Source of the DNA: Didymodactylos carnosus
Taxonomy: Eukaryota > Rotifera > Eurotatoria > Philodinida > Philodinidae
NCBI GenBank assembly: GCA_905250885.1
Contig: CAJNOQ010000216.1
Span: forward strand, 1 to 62,426
Length of the DNA: 62,426 bases
Direction: 5' to 3'
Shown here: in pieces, positions 11,444-25,750 of the stretch
Position numbering within the stretch: position 1 is the first letter of the stretch
Layout of the letters: every line of letters starts with the position of its first letter
Position numbers and translations under genes: made by a program
Notes under the pieces: generated by a model
Told to the model about the DNA's origin: nothing
The model's database searches: none
Seen by the model: only the letters and a program-made list of their open reading frames with translations

Positions 11444-14400
11444 TTAAACTTTTGTTTCAGGACCATCAGAATTTGTGGATGAATGAGCAAATGATTCTTT
11501 TATTTTATTCATATATCGTATTAAAATAGATCCATATGCTTTTTGATACCATTCAGTTGAACGGCCCATGAGATCAACACGGCTTAAATGGGTTATTTTC
11601 GATTTTCCACATCCATAAGATTGTATTAAATAACGAGATGCCAATGTAACAGCACGAACTAAAATTAATAACTGATATAGTATAAAAGTGCTAAAAGCTT
11701 AGTTAAAGTAGTGAAATGAGAAGAATTCAACATCTTTTGCTATACCTAAGGTTGGTGGACAATGAGCTTTTGAATGTTCAATGGATGTACAAACAAGTAC
11801 GCAACTATCACGCTTTTGTTGTTGTTGCTGTTGTGTGAATGATTGAATCGCACTACTGGATGCTGACGACGATGAGCCCACAGTTAACGATTGTGTCGAC
11901 GATTGATTTAATATAGTTGTTGATTGTTGTCCATTATTCATTTGAATATTTGTTCTCCATGATCTGATTTCGACAAAATATCGTGATACTAAAGGTGCTA
12001 ATTCATTAACGATATATTGATAGACATGTGTTTGTTTATTTAATAATTCAATAATAGTACCATTCTGAAAATCTGCATCCCACAAGTTTCGTTCATATAA
12101 AAGACGATTTAGGATATCGAGAGGCGGTGCTTCAACAGTCGTCGTGCATTTCCATAAACTTAATGGACAACCGTCATCTAATTTTTTGTAGGCTAATTCT
12201 ATTTCGTTATTTTTTCCAAATGACTGCCAACCTTTCACTTTTGTATGACACGATTCACGCATTATTTCATCAATACAACGGTCAATAAATGCCTTATAAT
12301 TGGATTTTTGAGAGAATGATGAAGATGAACAGCCTGAAGAAGATGTTTGTTGAGAAAATAATCGAGATGATGATGACGCTTTTATGTAAGCTTGTCGGTT
12401 ATTATTATTATTATTAGTTTTGTTACTCTTGCTATTGTCTGATGAAATCATATTTTCACAAGATGATGAAGCAGACGCTGATGAACTAAGAGATCCAATG
12501 GATGAGCTAGCGGACACATAGGTCGTAGCTTGAGTTGCTGCACGTTGTTGAGTTGTACTGCGTTTATACACCAGGTTACTTGATGAACAGCGACGATATT
12601 TTTGTGTAGTTTGATTTGTTGATTGAGAAAGTACCGATGATGAATTTGCATTTTCTGTTACACGCCGAGATAATTCATCTAGTGTACATGGTTCGCCGAT
12701 TTCTATGTAAGAAAATTGACAGCTCTTATGTAGTTCGTCTGGTACAAGGAATAATAGTCGAACATTTTCAATCATACAAGATAGAATTTCCATTGCTTTA
12801 CGTTGTTCATGTATTTCTCGATAGTCGGGCATACCAAGAATAGGCGTAGCTGCTATGGACAGACCATTGTGAATTACTGATGACGTATTATTATTTAGTT
12901 TTCTTATTGCTCGAGGAGACATTATATCAGTTTGATTATACTGACGAAATGAAAATAATGTTGGAGCAAAACATGTAGCTAGAAGAAAACAAAAAAATAA
13001 ATAATTCTAATTTATTTCTCTTCAATATTCAACATATTCATAATTAACATACCGAGAATAAAAAGAAGTACACTTTTTCACTTACCTAAATTTATTGCAC
13101 TCATTTGATTTGTTTTTGAATGTTTTGATACATCATTTAAGAAAGACAAAAGTAAATGCAAAACAAGTCGATGTTCATCTGGTAGCAATAATATGGCGTA
13201 CTGCAATGTTCGTAAACGTTTTTCATTATTAATTTTAATTGTTGTTGATTCGATTGGTAATGGTGATGAAAAATGTTCACTTATATTTAAAAAGACAGAC
13301 GATAATTTTGTTGTAAATAAATTTTCTGGTAAACACCGAAAATATTGTTTAATGACATCAGCAACATCATATGGTGAATAATCATCAAAATTATGGAATT
13401 CTAAATCTGATTCAATTAACTCGTGTAAACGTTTTATCCTATTTGACACACCACTATAATATGAAAAATGTGTTATAATTAGTAAAAAAGAAAACCATAT
13501 TCGCTTGATTTTCTAAGTTAAATGGAAAAAAACACTTACGGTTTTCGAAATATTCCAACAGAATCAATTGATGTACGACGAAGATATTTCATTGCCGATA
13601 ATATTGTGGTTGGTACAGGATGACCAGTTTTTTGTGTCATTGACATGAGTGATACACCAAATACAGATTTTTTGATTTCCTTAGTATTGTGATGATTCTC
13701 CTTAAAGTGAAAAAAAAATTTTAACAATGTATTACTATTTTTATTAAACAAAACAAAACGGATTTCAGTTCTACCTTTCTGTGCCTTCGTATGATGAGTT
13801 TCGGTACGTGACTCCAAAATGGCGTGATAGTACGTGGTGATGCAACTACTGGTATATTATTGTTGCTGGTGTAATTAACATTCACCGTCAAAGAATCTAA
13901 AGTATTATTTGATGTTGAAATGTGTCTTCGGTCAAGTAATTCTTGTATTCGTATTGATGCTGCACGACGTAATGCGAATAATTGTCCAACAGACATTGAA
14001 GATACATGATATTTAGAAGAATTAAAACTCGGTCGATGTGATTTCGTAAATGAATGCCATTTCACTCTGAAACGTCTACTTGTCGGTAAACGATTGGATG
14101 AAGATGACGATGTAGTTGTTACATTGTTAGTATTACTGGTTTTTGAAGAAATAGATGAGGAAGAAGCGGATAGTGAAGATGCAGTGGATGATGATCGTTG
14201 CTGCTGTCGATGAGATGATTGTTCAACATCAGATAAAATTTTATTCTCAGTATCAATTTGTCTTTCGACACTACTCGTTCCTAGTCCTGAGTCGTTTCTA
14301 TCGTATTGTGTACGACGTACATCACATAACTTATTCGATGGTGAATTATGTTGTTCGATTACTGTTTGTTTATCATCTCGACGTTTAAATGTGACACGTT

Positions 14401-15272
14401 TATCATCATGTGACGAAGTTGGAGATGAAGTAGATGTATTGGTGGTCGTTATCTGATCTACTTCAATAATCAAAGGTTCGTTATTTGGCAATGACGTTAT
14501 TAGCTGTGGTACTGTTTCGACATTATCATAAAAACTTAAACGTGTCCATTCATCATACACATGACAATGGCGTCGTACGGTTTTGGGTGATAATACTTTA
14601 GAGTTATGAGTGAGTAATGAAGAAGACGAATTGTCATTATTGGACGGAATTAGTGTTGGAAAACATTGATGAGTTATTAAATCTTTATTATTCGATGAAT
14701 AGTTAGTAGCTAAATTAGATGATTCATCATTAATTGGTGACAACCGTTGAACTTCTTTACTAGTATATTTATCAATATCCTAAATTTAATGAAATAATTG
14801 TTTTCTTTTATTAATATAAGGATGGTGTTGTACTTACATTTTTTCGTCCATCATTGGACGATAGTTTAGGTAATATTCGTTGTTGATCTTGCTGTTGTTG
14901 TAGACTTTGTTCCTCTAATATCAAATTTTCAAATAATGATAAGGTGGTTTTGTGTATCGGTGGTTTTTTTTCTTTTAAATGATCCATTTTTGTATTATTT
15001 TTCATTCTATTTAAATCATTTTGTCTATTTGTTTTATTTTCTGGACTACTACATTCTGTTTTCGAACTATAACCAGATTCATTTAAACGTGATTTTGGAT
15101 CAATACAACGAATTGTTTTTAACATATTCTGACATGAAAATAATAATAATGGTTCTAAATCATATTGTTGTTCAACAATTTTCAATTGGTCAGGTCTGTT
15201 TATAATAACATCGTCAAAATCGTAAATATTAGCCGTGTTATTACAATCATTATACGAATCTATAATACTCAT
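11444..15272 (-). CDS. DLC/STARD12-type RhoGAP-START protein
   Basis: Homologue of DLC1/STARD13/STARD8 (Drosophila cv-c), which inactivate RhoA at adhesions and junctions. Six exons: 15272-14838, 14779-13775, 13700-13540, 13453-13086, 12978-11746 and 11658-11444, in continuous phase, about 1138 aa. Residues 1-480 are Ser/Thr-rich and disordered, ending in VGQLFALRRAASIRIQELL, a segment conserved ahead of the GAP domain. The RhoGAP domain is about 494-690. It has VFGVSL, then VGIFRKPGVSNRIKRL with the catalytic arginine finger near R532, YDVADVIKQYFRCLPENLFT, and LLPDEHRLVLHLLLSFLNDV. Exon 5 restores NLACFAPTLFSF. After a Ser/Asn/Gln-rich linker, the START lipid-binding domain spans about 880-1125: YERNLWDADFQ, GKSKITHLSRVDLMGRSTEW and YGSILIRYMNKIKESF. 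No SAM domain is seen at the N-terminus. Upstream alternative exons cannot be excluded. Family assignment is firm; which vertebrate paralogue it matches is not resolved. Confidence 0.93.
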
Positions 15273-18200
15273 GTATCTATAAATTATTCTAATTTAAAAA
15301 ATTAAATGAGAAATAGATGAGAATTCTTAAAAAAAATGAAAATTTTAACGAATAATAATGTCTACCAATTTTTCTAGTAACTAACAACGATGTACTTTGA
15401 TTGAACCTACATTTTCAGCGAGCAATTTCAATTCGAAATGTTTTTTAAGTTATAAAATTCTAAAGAGTAATAAACAATCTCTGATAGTAGAAAAATATTC
15501 ACTAATATATTTTTGTTGTTCTAAACGATGACAAACACTAACAAAGAAAAACTCTGTATAATCTCATTTTAGCAAATTGAGGAAAAAGGAAGGAAAGGTA
15601 TTGCATGTACGCGTCGTCATTCATTTATAAATACATTTTTTCCGTATTTTGTCATAATAAATGCATATAGACACAAAATTAGTTCAACTCTTTCTTTCAA
15701 TCGTTCACTCTCACGTTTTTTCTTACCCTTGTATGACATCCATCAAAAATGAGGTCATAAAAACAAAACTCAATGAAGGGTTTATATACATATGAATATA
15801 TAGACAAAAATCATTATTTCTTCTTTATTTTGAATTAAAAAACATGTTAAGCAGGTATATTCAATATACTTATATATGCGTAAATGTTAGTATCAACTTT
15901 GTATTATATTTCGACTTTTTCACTAATTTGTAACTCACAAACACAGTTTTCTGTTTTTCTGCTCAAAATCAAGAGAAAAAGAACACTTCTCACGCAGATC
16001 AGAAAAATATCCTTTTTTTTTAAAGAACGTACAGTTAAAGTGGAAAGAAGGAAAATCGTCGAGAAAAACAAGCTAAATTTGATAAGGAAATTGATGTGAT
16101 ATGAATACTAAAACAGACTGATTTTCTTCTTCTATTCTTATGTAAAAATACTCTTAAAAAGATTCCTTAAAAACTAGTGTAGGCAAGTCAGTTATTAAAA
16201 TTTGTTGGTTCTAAAAGATGTATAGAAGAATGCCTATACATACCACTGTAATCAAGCTCTCCCGAAAATGATAAACTGAGCTTAAGACAACAAGCGTAAA
16301 GCAGAATATCGATTCACAGTTTTTTCGTAGTGAGTTCAATATCCATTTTTTGACCAATCTTATTTAGGAGAAGCAACACATATAAGTTAGAACTTAGTCT
16401 GGACTATCTTGAACGTTTAATGATACGAAACTACTACTATATTAATGAATGTTATTTATCTACATGGGTCACGATTAAGATTTTAGCATGAAATATCGAG
16501 TGGTTCAAGAGTTATAGGTAGTATAAAAGTAAAAATAGAACGTTCAGCATTTTCTAACATTTCAGAGCGATTAGAGAGAAAGATTAAAATTTTTCTAAAT
16601 TAATCTCGATACTTAAATCTAGAAACTGGTTTAGATGATTTTATAGTTTTCTCTCTGGAGTTTAAAAAAAAATGTCTAAATGAATCCGTACATTTTTGTT
16701 TGAAAATAACTAATCGAGGGGTAAAATATAATACTGATTCTGAAATCAGGCCGTTAAGGTTAGACATTGATATATGACAAAAGAATTTTATTTTTAAGAA
16801 AATATGACTTCTTAGAGAGAGAATTCCCTTAAATTAACTAAGAGGATTTTTGGTTGGTTTGATATACTCACTGTATTTAAGTTGAATGTAAGCTGTCCTC
16901 AGCAAAATACTATTATTACATTAAACAAAAAGTACATGTTCATTATTTAAAGCTATTATTGTAACAAGAGAAACAAGATCGATTATCCTTCCCATTCTGT
17001 AATGTTAGAAAAGAACATGTTTGGCGACATATATACATATACATATATACATATCACTCACTGTAAGAAAAACGAAAAAACCAGTAATACATAAGCGCGA
17101 TATAAATTTAAACAACGTCTACTTGTTATTACGTTTGTGTGATGATGATGAATTTTATTGTTTATACTCTAAGTATATATTCAATTACACCCACTCACTC
17201 ACCCATCTAGTTTAAAGAAGAAAAATGACACGTCTCATGGAGTACATAGGAAAAAAAAAGACGTTCATAAGTCTCTATATTCCAAGCTTCTCTTATTACG
17301 TATAAGCAGGAGTTGTGCTTAACATTGATGGTTTCATTTTTATTTGCATTCAATGGAACTTTATTATGTGTTCCTCATAAAAACTTATATGTTTCTTTAA
17401 CAGAAATAATAAAATAGGACTAACTATAGTTGAAAACCATCTTGAAAAGAGACAAGAATAAACAGTATGAGAGAACTCCGTCGGCGCTATTTCTATCAAA
17501 ATTGTGTAAAAAGAAAAAACACAACTTGTGAAATCGTCGAATGAAAAGAATTGATAACCTACTGTTTACAAAAATACGATTTAGTAAATGATTCATCATC
17601 GTCTTTTCAACACAAAGTGGACGGACAATGGGTTAACTTTTGTCTTGTTACGAGTTAAAAAAGTTGAAGGCTGTTTGTGTTCACTTTTTTGAATTGTTTG
17701 ATTTACATCAAACTTAGTTCATATTTATGACTGCATTTTTTAAGATTAAAGGTCACAAACGTTTATCAGTAAAAATAACTTAGAATTATTACAAAGCGGA
17801 TCAATCTCAAATAGTAAAATAACAATTAATAATGTAATAACAAATATTATATACATAGGTAGAAGATAGTTGAACAGCGATCACTCACCACTCAGTTCTC
17901 GTCGAATGTATATGTGATCTGAAACTTCTGACAAATAAATTGTTTTTGTTTGCTAGACTTGAACGTTGTATCGAATATTGTATCAATATAAACGTTTATT
18001 CTTTTTCTTTCATTTGCTTTTGCGCAAAAAGGAAGAAAAAAAAGATAGAGATAAATCACTTATTTCTAATACAGATACACATAGTCAATATGAGAAATAA
18101 ATCAGCAAAAGAAAAAAAAGAAATGAGGATCGGGTAGTAGTGGTAAATGTTCGAAGAAAAGAAAATATTTATGAAAAAAAATGAAACTTGAGAGAACAAC

Positions 18201-21115
18201 TTTGAACGCATCAACGATGAGAATCGTGCTTAAATAACTGGAAAAAAGAAAAGAACTTTTATATTTGAACGATGCAACCGAGTCGTTCGATCAAATCTGA
18301 GGATACTATTTATTGCCCACGTTCATAACTAACAAGAGATACACATATCCATAACTAACAATAAACACTCAATTTTAACAAGTAAGAAAGAACATAGCTC
18401 GAAACACAAAAAGTTAAAAATAGTAGTAGCATCAACTTGTTTTTTAAGGTTGCCTTTATCTATAATTAAAAGTGATGTACTATTCTTTTTTGACACTTTT
18501 AGAGTAAAGTGTGGTAATTAAAAGTTGAAAACAGGCAGACATGGTATTTTTTAGAGAAGTACATTCCTTTTTTTGTCTGCTAAACACTAATCGTATGTTT
18601 AGCTGACAGACATTAAATAAAAGAGAGCCAATGTAGATTTTCATTGATCATGTGAAATACAGGTGTGTAAGAAAACAAAAAATAAAAAGATATTCTCGAT
18701 TTTTAAATTGCACTTTTTTTCTGTAATTATAATTTGCTTGAAGGCAAACTAGAGATCAGATTAGTTTTTATTTCTCGCTTAATTCTCATTCATTCACTCG
18801 AACGCTCATTTAATAAGATCAATGACAAAGAGAAATTTACACAGCCCACTAAACTATGTACGTTCAAAAAAAGACAGATAGAGAGAAAAAAAAAACGTTG
18901 TTTTCATTTTTATTAATTAAATATATTCCAAATCAACTTTAGAACAGATCAACGAAAAAAAACTACGCGTAAAATAATTTTTCTAATCAAATAAAAGAGA
19001 TACGTCAACAAAATATGATAAAAAGACTGGCAAATGATAGGAGATTAACATACTGAAGACAATGATATTAATTACGTATATAATATTTCCTGTTTTCACC
19101 CGTGTGTATTTGATAAAAACTGCCAGTATTTATTAGAATAAGAAGTTTTTCGTCAAAATGCAAGGTATTCCACACAATTTTTCCCTTTATAGATGATATT
19201 CAATGAATATCGTGACTAGAATGTCGATAAATTAAGATGCGGTAAACAGAAAAAATAAGAAAATAGTTGATAGTTTATCAAATATAGTTTGTAAATATAT
19301 CTTATCTCAATCTGGATGACTACGATTTTAACACAAAAAAAACACATTCCCTCATCTTATTCATCAATCCTGATCATTAATTACTGTAGGATATAAGAAC
19401 GAAATCTGCCTACTGAACTAAAACTGCATGTGTCAGACAAATGTTTGTATATTTTTGGTCTGTTTATTGAACAATATATCAATTTCTCTCGTTATTGTCG
19501 ATGAATGAATGTATGGCTAACATTCTATTATTGTTATTAGTACTATGTGCAATTAAAATGTGTGATAAGAAAGATTAACGATTTGAATGTGATTTCGTAA
19601 TACATAAAATAATGTACATACATATATAGAGATGGATAGGTATAGAGAAAGAAAACAATTTTTGGCAAAAAAAATTGATGGAACATTGAACATTAACAAC
19701 CCACGATATACATACTCATATATTATATAACCGATAACAGAATACATTATTTACACAATGAATTGCGCATCCATAATGACGTCAGATAATAGTCAAACCA
19801 TTGTTATGAGTGTTTATCGATAGAGAGATGGAACAACATGTATAATGATACAGCTTTCTATTAAAAAAATTCTAAAATATGAAACATTACACATCGTCTA
19901 GTTTCAAGAAATGTATCCATGATTATTGTAACTTCGGGATTTTCTTTTTTAGTTAATGAATAATGATTATCACATAGTTTCACGATAAAAACGGAGTGGT
20001 GGCAATAAACTTTATTATCTGCTTTTAATATTTTATCCGTTGGTTTTCTTCTGTATCTATATATGTTCATATCTATTAAAAAGTTTAAAATGGATAAGAG
20101 AAGGATAAAAAATAGGAGTTCACAAACAATACCTTTTTTTTCTTATCTTTTCTTTCGTTCCACGATACATGGGAGAAAAAAAGCAGGAATAAACATATTC
20201 ACCTAAGCTTGTTAATAATTAAAAACCTCTGTGCCAAATCAAATGGTTCTTTTTCCTCTATATTACAAAACAGATGCATATGTATCTATCCGTCGTAGTT
20301 TTCTCACATTACAAAAAGAAAAACACCATTTTTCTCGCCCGATCCGCAAACCGACTTTAACAACACGAAAAAAGTCTAATTCACGTCAGTGACTTAAAGA
20401 AAAAGAAATATTTGCAGATAATAAGTATAGACTCAATTAAACAAAAAAAACAGATGAAACTAAGCAAAATTATCCTCTGTTATTCAATTATAACTACACT
20501 CTATATGCCTCGCATTTAAGTAGTGTTTAAAAAGCGAGAAATAGCGTTCAGACATCACTCATCTCATACGACAAGGAAATTGAGAAAAAGTCTGATAAAA
20601 ATTCCATGTAACGCTTTAAACAGAGCTTTAAAAATGTTTTAACGATCTATTTATTCATTCGTCGATCTTATCAAAAGTGGCGTCGATAAAAGATTCATCT
20701 GTGATCACATCAAGAATGCTTTGACAAACTTAACAGCATTTAAGTCACAAACCGTTTATGAAGGTTGTAAACCGTGAAACATCTGATCTCCCTTCAACAT
20801 ACTTATGTTTCGTCTGTTCAACGAAAACTACTTCATTATCATCCGTATAATAATATGAATATTCTATTCAGAACGTGAACAATCATAGTCACTGTTCATC
20901 TCACCAGGAATAACTGACAAAAGAACAGCATCATTAATATTTATCTACATAGCATTAATAACTTAAGTCAAACAAAACTTGTCTTTATCAACTTATCAAC
21001 TCACGATGGAATCTCCTCAGGTGTCCAACACCGATTTTAACGATCTTTTGCCGATAGATACCGTATAGTATCTTAGTGAAAAGCCTAAAAGGATTTAGCT
21101 GTTATTGCTTCCTGC

Positions 21116-21469
21116 CAGGCATGGGCGAGTCCGAGTTCTTAACATTAAGGACGAGTCCAGAGTCCATTTCGAGTCCGATATTTTTTTTAGATTCTTTATT
21201 GACGAGGGTGGTTTATTTCTCTTTTTCAATTTACTGAGCCCTAGATCGATATTTCATTTTTAGAAAATAAAGGTTACTTCGCATGTCCGTCTCCCGAACA
21301 AAATTTTCAATTTTTTGTGAAACAGAAGGGGTTGTTATTACGCTTTTCATTTTTCTCTGTTTATTTGTGTTAAAAGTTGAATATATCGGACTCGAAATAC
21401 AAAAACTCAAATCCGAGTCCGAGTCCTTCAAAAAAATCTCCAGTCTGGACTCGGACTCGCCCATGCCTG
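21116..21469. mobile_element. hAT-like MITE, 354 bp
   Basis: The ends are perfect 21-bp terminal inverted repeats beginning CAGGCATGGGCGAGTCCGAG; the reverse complement ends at 21469. The CAGGCATGGG start is typical of hAT-superfamily non-autonomous elements. Flanking octamers CTTCCTGC (21108-21115) and CTTTTTGC (21470-21477) match at 6 of 8 positions, as expected for an aged 8-bp target-site duplication. GAGTCC/GGACTC words recur inside both ends. There is no transposase, so movement must have depended on an enzyme supplied elsewhere. Confidence 0.85.
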
Positions 21470-24400
21470 CTTTTTGCGAAAGTTATTGAATTGTTGCTGA
21501 AAAAACATGCCTTAGAACATGTTTATTTTAGCTTATCTTTTTCTTTGAAACTTGCACCAAAAACATAGTTGAACATGATAAACGTTGAGCAATGGTCAAA
21601 AAATCAGAATATGGAGATCTTATCGCGATTGGACTATCAGTACTGATTGAAATATAACAATCATTTCGAACGGATTATTATTAGTTTTTTTAAAAACTTT
21701 CGTTTTCGAAAAAATTAAAGTTTGTTACTAGAATCCAAGATAATCATCAGAGAAAGAACAGCTTAAAACTGAATATAGGTTCAAAAGGATCCACAGTATG
21801 CATTTTCTACAGAGCAGGCGAATATGTAATTTTTATTGTCGGAAATCCTCTCTTTTCGCATAAAAGTCACTTCCGAGCACCCAGAAACTCATATCAATCA
21901 AAAACAAACAAAGTCCAAAAACATGTTTTTCGGGTCCAAAATACCTTTGCCCAAAAACTTCGTTGAAAAGTTTTTTCATCGAAAATTAAACATTTTATAC
22001 ACTATTCAATGCAATTTAGTGCGTTGATTTCAAATATGACCTTATTTTTTAATAAAAGTACTTATGAATCCAGAAAAAATGGAAAATATCTGAAAAATCT
22101 ATCGTAAGGCCCAGAAACATTTATGCTAATTTATGCTATTTGTGGTGATAGAGGGCATATAGAAGAAGATTCTGGGAAAGTTTAGTAAAATTCCAAAATG
22201 GGATGTGAAGGAGGCGCTCATTTTACCAAGACGGCCGTTCGGAAAATCATTTTGGAAACTTTTTTTTGCTAATATCCGCCTGCATGCAGACTATGGGCTT
22301 CCATATACCAAATGGTGATAACATAAAAATTGCACCATGCTAAAAGATTTCATAGCATGTTGAGCTATTTTACATAATTAATAAAAACTACATTCGAGAT
22401 AAATGCTATCATTTTCAGGTGGAAATACCTCTTCAGCCCAATGATGCGAATCTGGTGTCTCCTTCGTGAATATAATGCAGAACAGAAATGTAGGATATTC
22501 ACAGAAAGTAAGAGTAGAATAATTTCATTGGCAATTTGCTGCAATGTAAAAAAATATGTCCGACATAATTCAGTTTATTTTAGCTTATCTATGAGGAAAT
22601 GAAAGCAAATCAGTACGTATTATTACGGGATGACTTCAAAGATAACATGTATAGTGACTAGATACATCACACACTGTATACAGTTTTTATCCAGTATCAA
22701 TATAGGCTGCTTGAAGTCATGCTATCCAATCGTCGAACTTATTTCACTCGCGATGTATCATTAAAGTTTCAGCTGCAATGGATCACATCGAAAAGTTTTC
22801 GACTTTTTAGCTAAAATTTTGGGTTTATTATAGAGATGCCTTATAACAAAACAAAGAGGTGAATGCAAAGAGATCAGGATACAATCTATCGGAGACGCAT
22901 TGTGGGGTAAAATAACTGGTATCCTGCCGCAGAGGTGCTATTCAATGTGTCCCCTCTTAAGGCTTTTTTATTAGTACACATTTTAGAGCCTATCCCATGT
23001 ACTTTTTTACAATACAGTTGTAGAGATGTCGAGGCTCTTTCGTGACGCATTTCAAATGTATCTTTTGGCAATGAATTTGTTGTCAAAAAAAATCATGTGT
23101 ATCTTTTTTATTTTGGTAAGAAAAACTTGATGCCTGCTAACAATTATCACAACGTAGGTTTTCATGCGCAATAAATAAAATATATATCAGTTTTTTTTCT
23201 ATTCTATAACGCCCACTACAATTTTGAATCACCAAAATCACAATAAAATAAAAAGCACAGGAAATCTACTAAAAGAACTTAATCAGTGAATAATATCATT
23301 AGTTAACGTATGATGATAACACAATTATACGTCTGGTATTACAAAAATTCCACATTTTATAAACTTTTCTATGTATAGCCTTTCGAACGGGGAACATAGA
23401 TATATTCAAAACTATCGAATATGTATCTGTACAAAAAGTTTAATGTTTCTTCTATACGTCTTTCGTGTCGTTGTTTATATGCGGCTGTTTTTTTGATGAA
23501 AAGTGACAAAGAAAAACTAAATATAGGTCTTGAACATATTTCTGTTTCTACTCTGTCGAATAAATAAATAAAAAGAATAAAAAATACAATGTGACCAACC
23601 CAACTATAATTGTTCGTGCCGATTTGAAAACAGTGCTTAATGACCCATCATCGCCGCTGGCTGTTGTGTTCGTCTTTCCGAACTGAGTTTTGATTTGCGC
23701 ACAATTTCGATTTTGCACATACAGATGGGCGGACATGTTGATTGGTGAGTCACCAAGCACTGTGGTACAACAATGAACTAGAATTGACAGTTCGACAAGT
23801 CAAGTCAAACATGAGTAGAGTCAAAGCTGACTGACTTGAAAAGTTTTCCTTAGTCCTGCCTGACTCGAATTAACTGAACAAATTCTTAATGAATAGATTC
23901 GTCTTAGAGAATATCTATGATATGTTTTTCTCGAGTTAGTCCAGCTTATGGTAACATAGATTTTCTATCTAATAGAACTGTTCAATATCAAAAAAACTTT
24001 TAATACATTTTACTTTATAGGTAAAAATCTAATCGACTTTATTTAAGACAGAAATCGTGTACTCAGGCTGTATCCAGTAACTGATATGAAGAATTGTTGG
24101 TAATTAATTATTCTCTCAAAGAATATACGTGTATACTATATATCATGGACTATAGTGAACGGTATGTGTGTGTTTTTAACAATAAATTGTAACACAGAAT
24201 ACAAAAGTATTAAACATTCATAAAAATGAACAAATGATTACGCAGCTCTATTTAAGCCCTCCCTCGGTGATGTACATGGAATTTTACTAAGAGGTGGGCC
24301 AAGAACATTGTACTATTTTCTAAACTTTTCTGCGTAGTTATGAATGTTATCTTTCTTTTTTTTTGAAGTATTACCATAATAGTAATTGAAGTCTTTATCA

Positions 24401-24960
24401 CACGCAGCGCACATACATCTATTGTTATCTTTTACATCTTAAAAGCGCAGAACTCGAAAGCTCAAAAAAGATTGCGTTTGTTTGTCACTGTCTTAGTTTT
24501 AAGCATTATTTCATCTCAACGACTCTAACAAATGACTCTCACAAATATTTATACTTATATCCTTTTCATCACACGCAAATGCGTATGCTTTTGAAGCCAG
24601 TTTTAGTATCGTTAGTAGTTTGAAAACCACCGCTTGAAAACAGGTTGAAATATCGTATAACATCCACTGCATCAACCGTTAAATTTATACGAAAATTGTT
24701 GTTCTCAAACTCCACTAATTTTTCTTTTCGACTTAAAACGGTAATCCAATGATGCTGTAAAAGTCGTCAAGGTAAAATGAGTTAATTACATATCTGGACG
24801 GTTAATTAAAATGCACTCATTTCATTACCTGTACAGATATTATCAAGGAATCGTCATTCTTTTTTGTACAACAAGAATAATCTTCCATCAAATGACAAGG
24901 TTGTCTGCCTCATGGAATGGTTAGTCTGAAACAGAACGCATGACCTTCAAAGCAACTACT

Positions 24961-25289
24961 ACGGTTTTTCGCCTGTTACTATCAAAAATTAAAATCCTTA
25001 TATCTCGATCAAATCTCATGGTGACTGGAGGAAATTTTCAGGAAACGCTCAGGACAACTCATAAAGCATAATCGAAGACGAAAATCCTCTGAGGTGAAAA
25101 CCGGGCAACCGGGCTCCAGAAACCTTCTGAAAAACCTCAAAGTGTCAGTGTCCTGCTGGACCATTTTTTCGGCGTGATCAACAATATATGACATCCTTTA
25201 AGTCTTTCCTGAAAGGTTCCTTGACTCAGCGTGAGATTTGATCGAGATATAAGGATTTTAATTTTTGATAGTAACAGGCGAAAAACCGT
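24961..25289. repeat. fold-back element, 58-bp arms
   Basis: The arm 24961-25018 (ACGGTTTTTCGCCTGTTACT onward to ATCTCA) is repeated as an almost exact reverse complement at 25232-25289. About 213 bp lies between. No target-site duplication is obvious. This is probably a MITE, or the inner part of a larger one. Confidence 0.8.
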
Positions 25290-25544
25290 TTTTTCACAAA
25301 AATGCCTCTGGCGAAGTTATATTCATTTTTACACAAAAAAAAATGTTGCCACTATGCTCAGCGTAGTCGGTTACCTATATTCCATGGCATTTTGAGATTT
25401 CCAGAGATGTCTGCTTGGAGATAGACACGTGCTCCGGGAAAGCGAGCTCTGTCCGAACGAAGATAGCTGGAGAGCCGGGGCTTGCATAATTTTATAGAGT
25501 AACGCTCGAACTATCTACTCATGCAAAAAAATTACTAACATTGT

Positions 25545-25750
25545 ATGTTAGTTTTCCGAGAACGGAGCTGGTTTTCCAAAGATCCTCTGGAAACCCGATC
25601 TCTGGAATTTTTTCAAAAGTTGTTTCCGCTTGTGAAAAGTTCCGCTCAAGTCTTGGCTATCGAATAGCGAAAATCGCAGGTCTCTATCTCATTCCGATAA
25701 AAAGTTATTCAAAAAACAGTCAGCCGCACTATATTTTGGCGCCGATAGTA
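25545..25750. mobile_element. partial inverted-repeat element, family of 30194-31051
   Basis: The stretch from CTGGTTTTCC to GGCGCCGATAGTA can be matched by eye along its length to the right arm of the element at 30194-31051 (shared words TTGGCTA, GCGAA, AAAATCGCA/AAAACCGCA, GGTCTCTATCT/AGTCTCTATCT, TTATTCAAAAAA, GGATAGTA/CGATAGTA). The opposite arm is not found intact nearby, so this is a truncated or diverged copy. The 107-codon open frame across it is a by-product. Confidence 0.6.

Noticed and set aside
22886-23086. 66-codon minus-strand frame, and a similar one at 23548-23760
   Set aside because: No motif, no splice partners in phase, isolated in repeat-bearing intergenic DNA.
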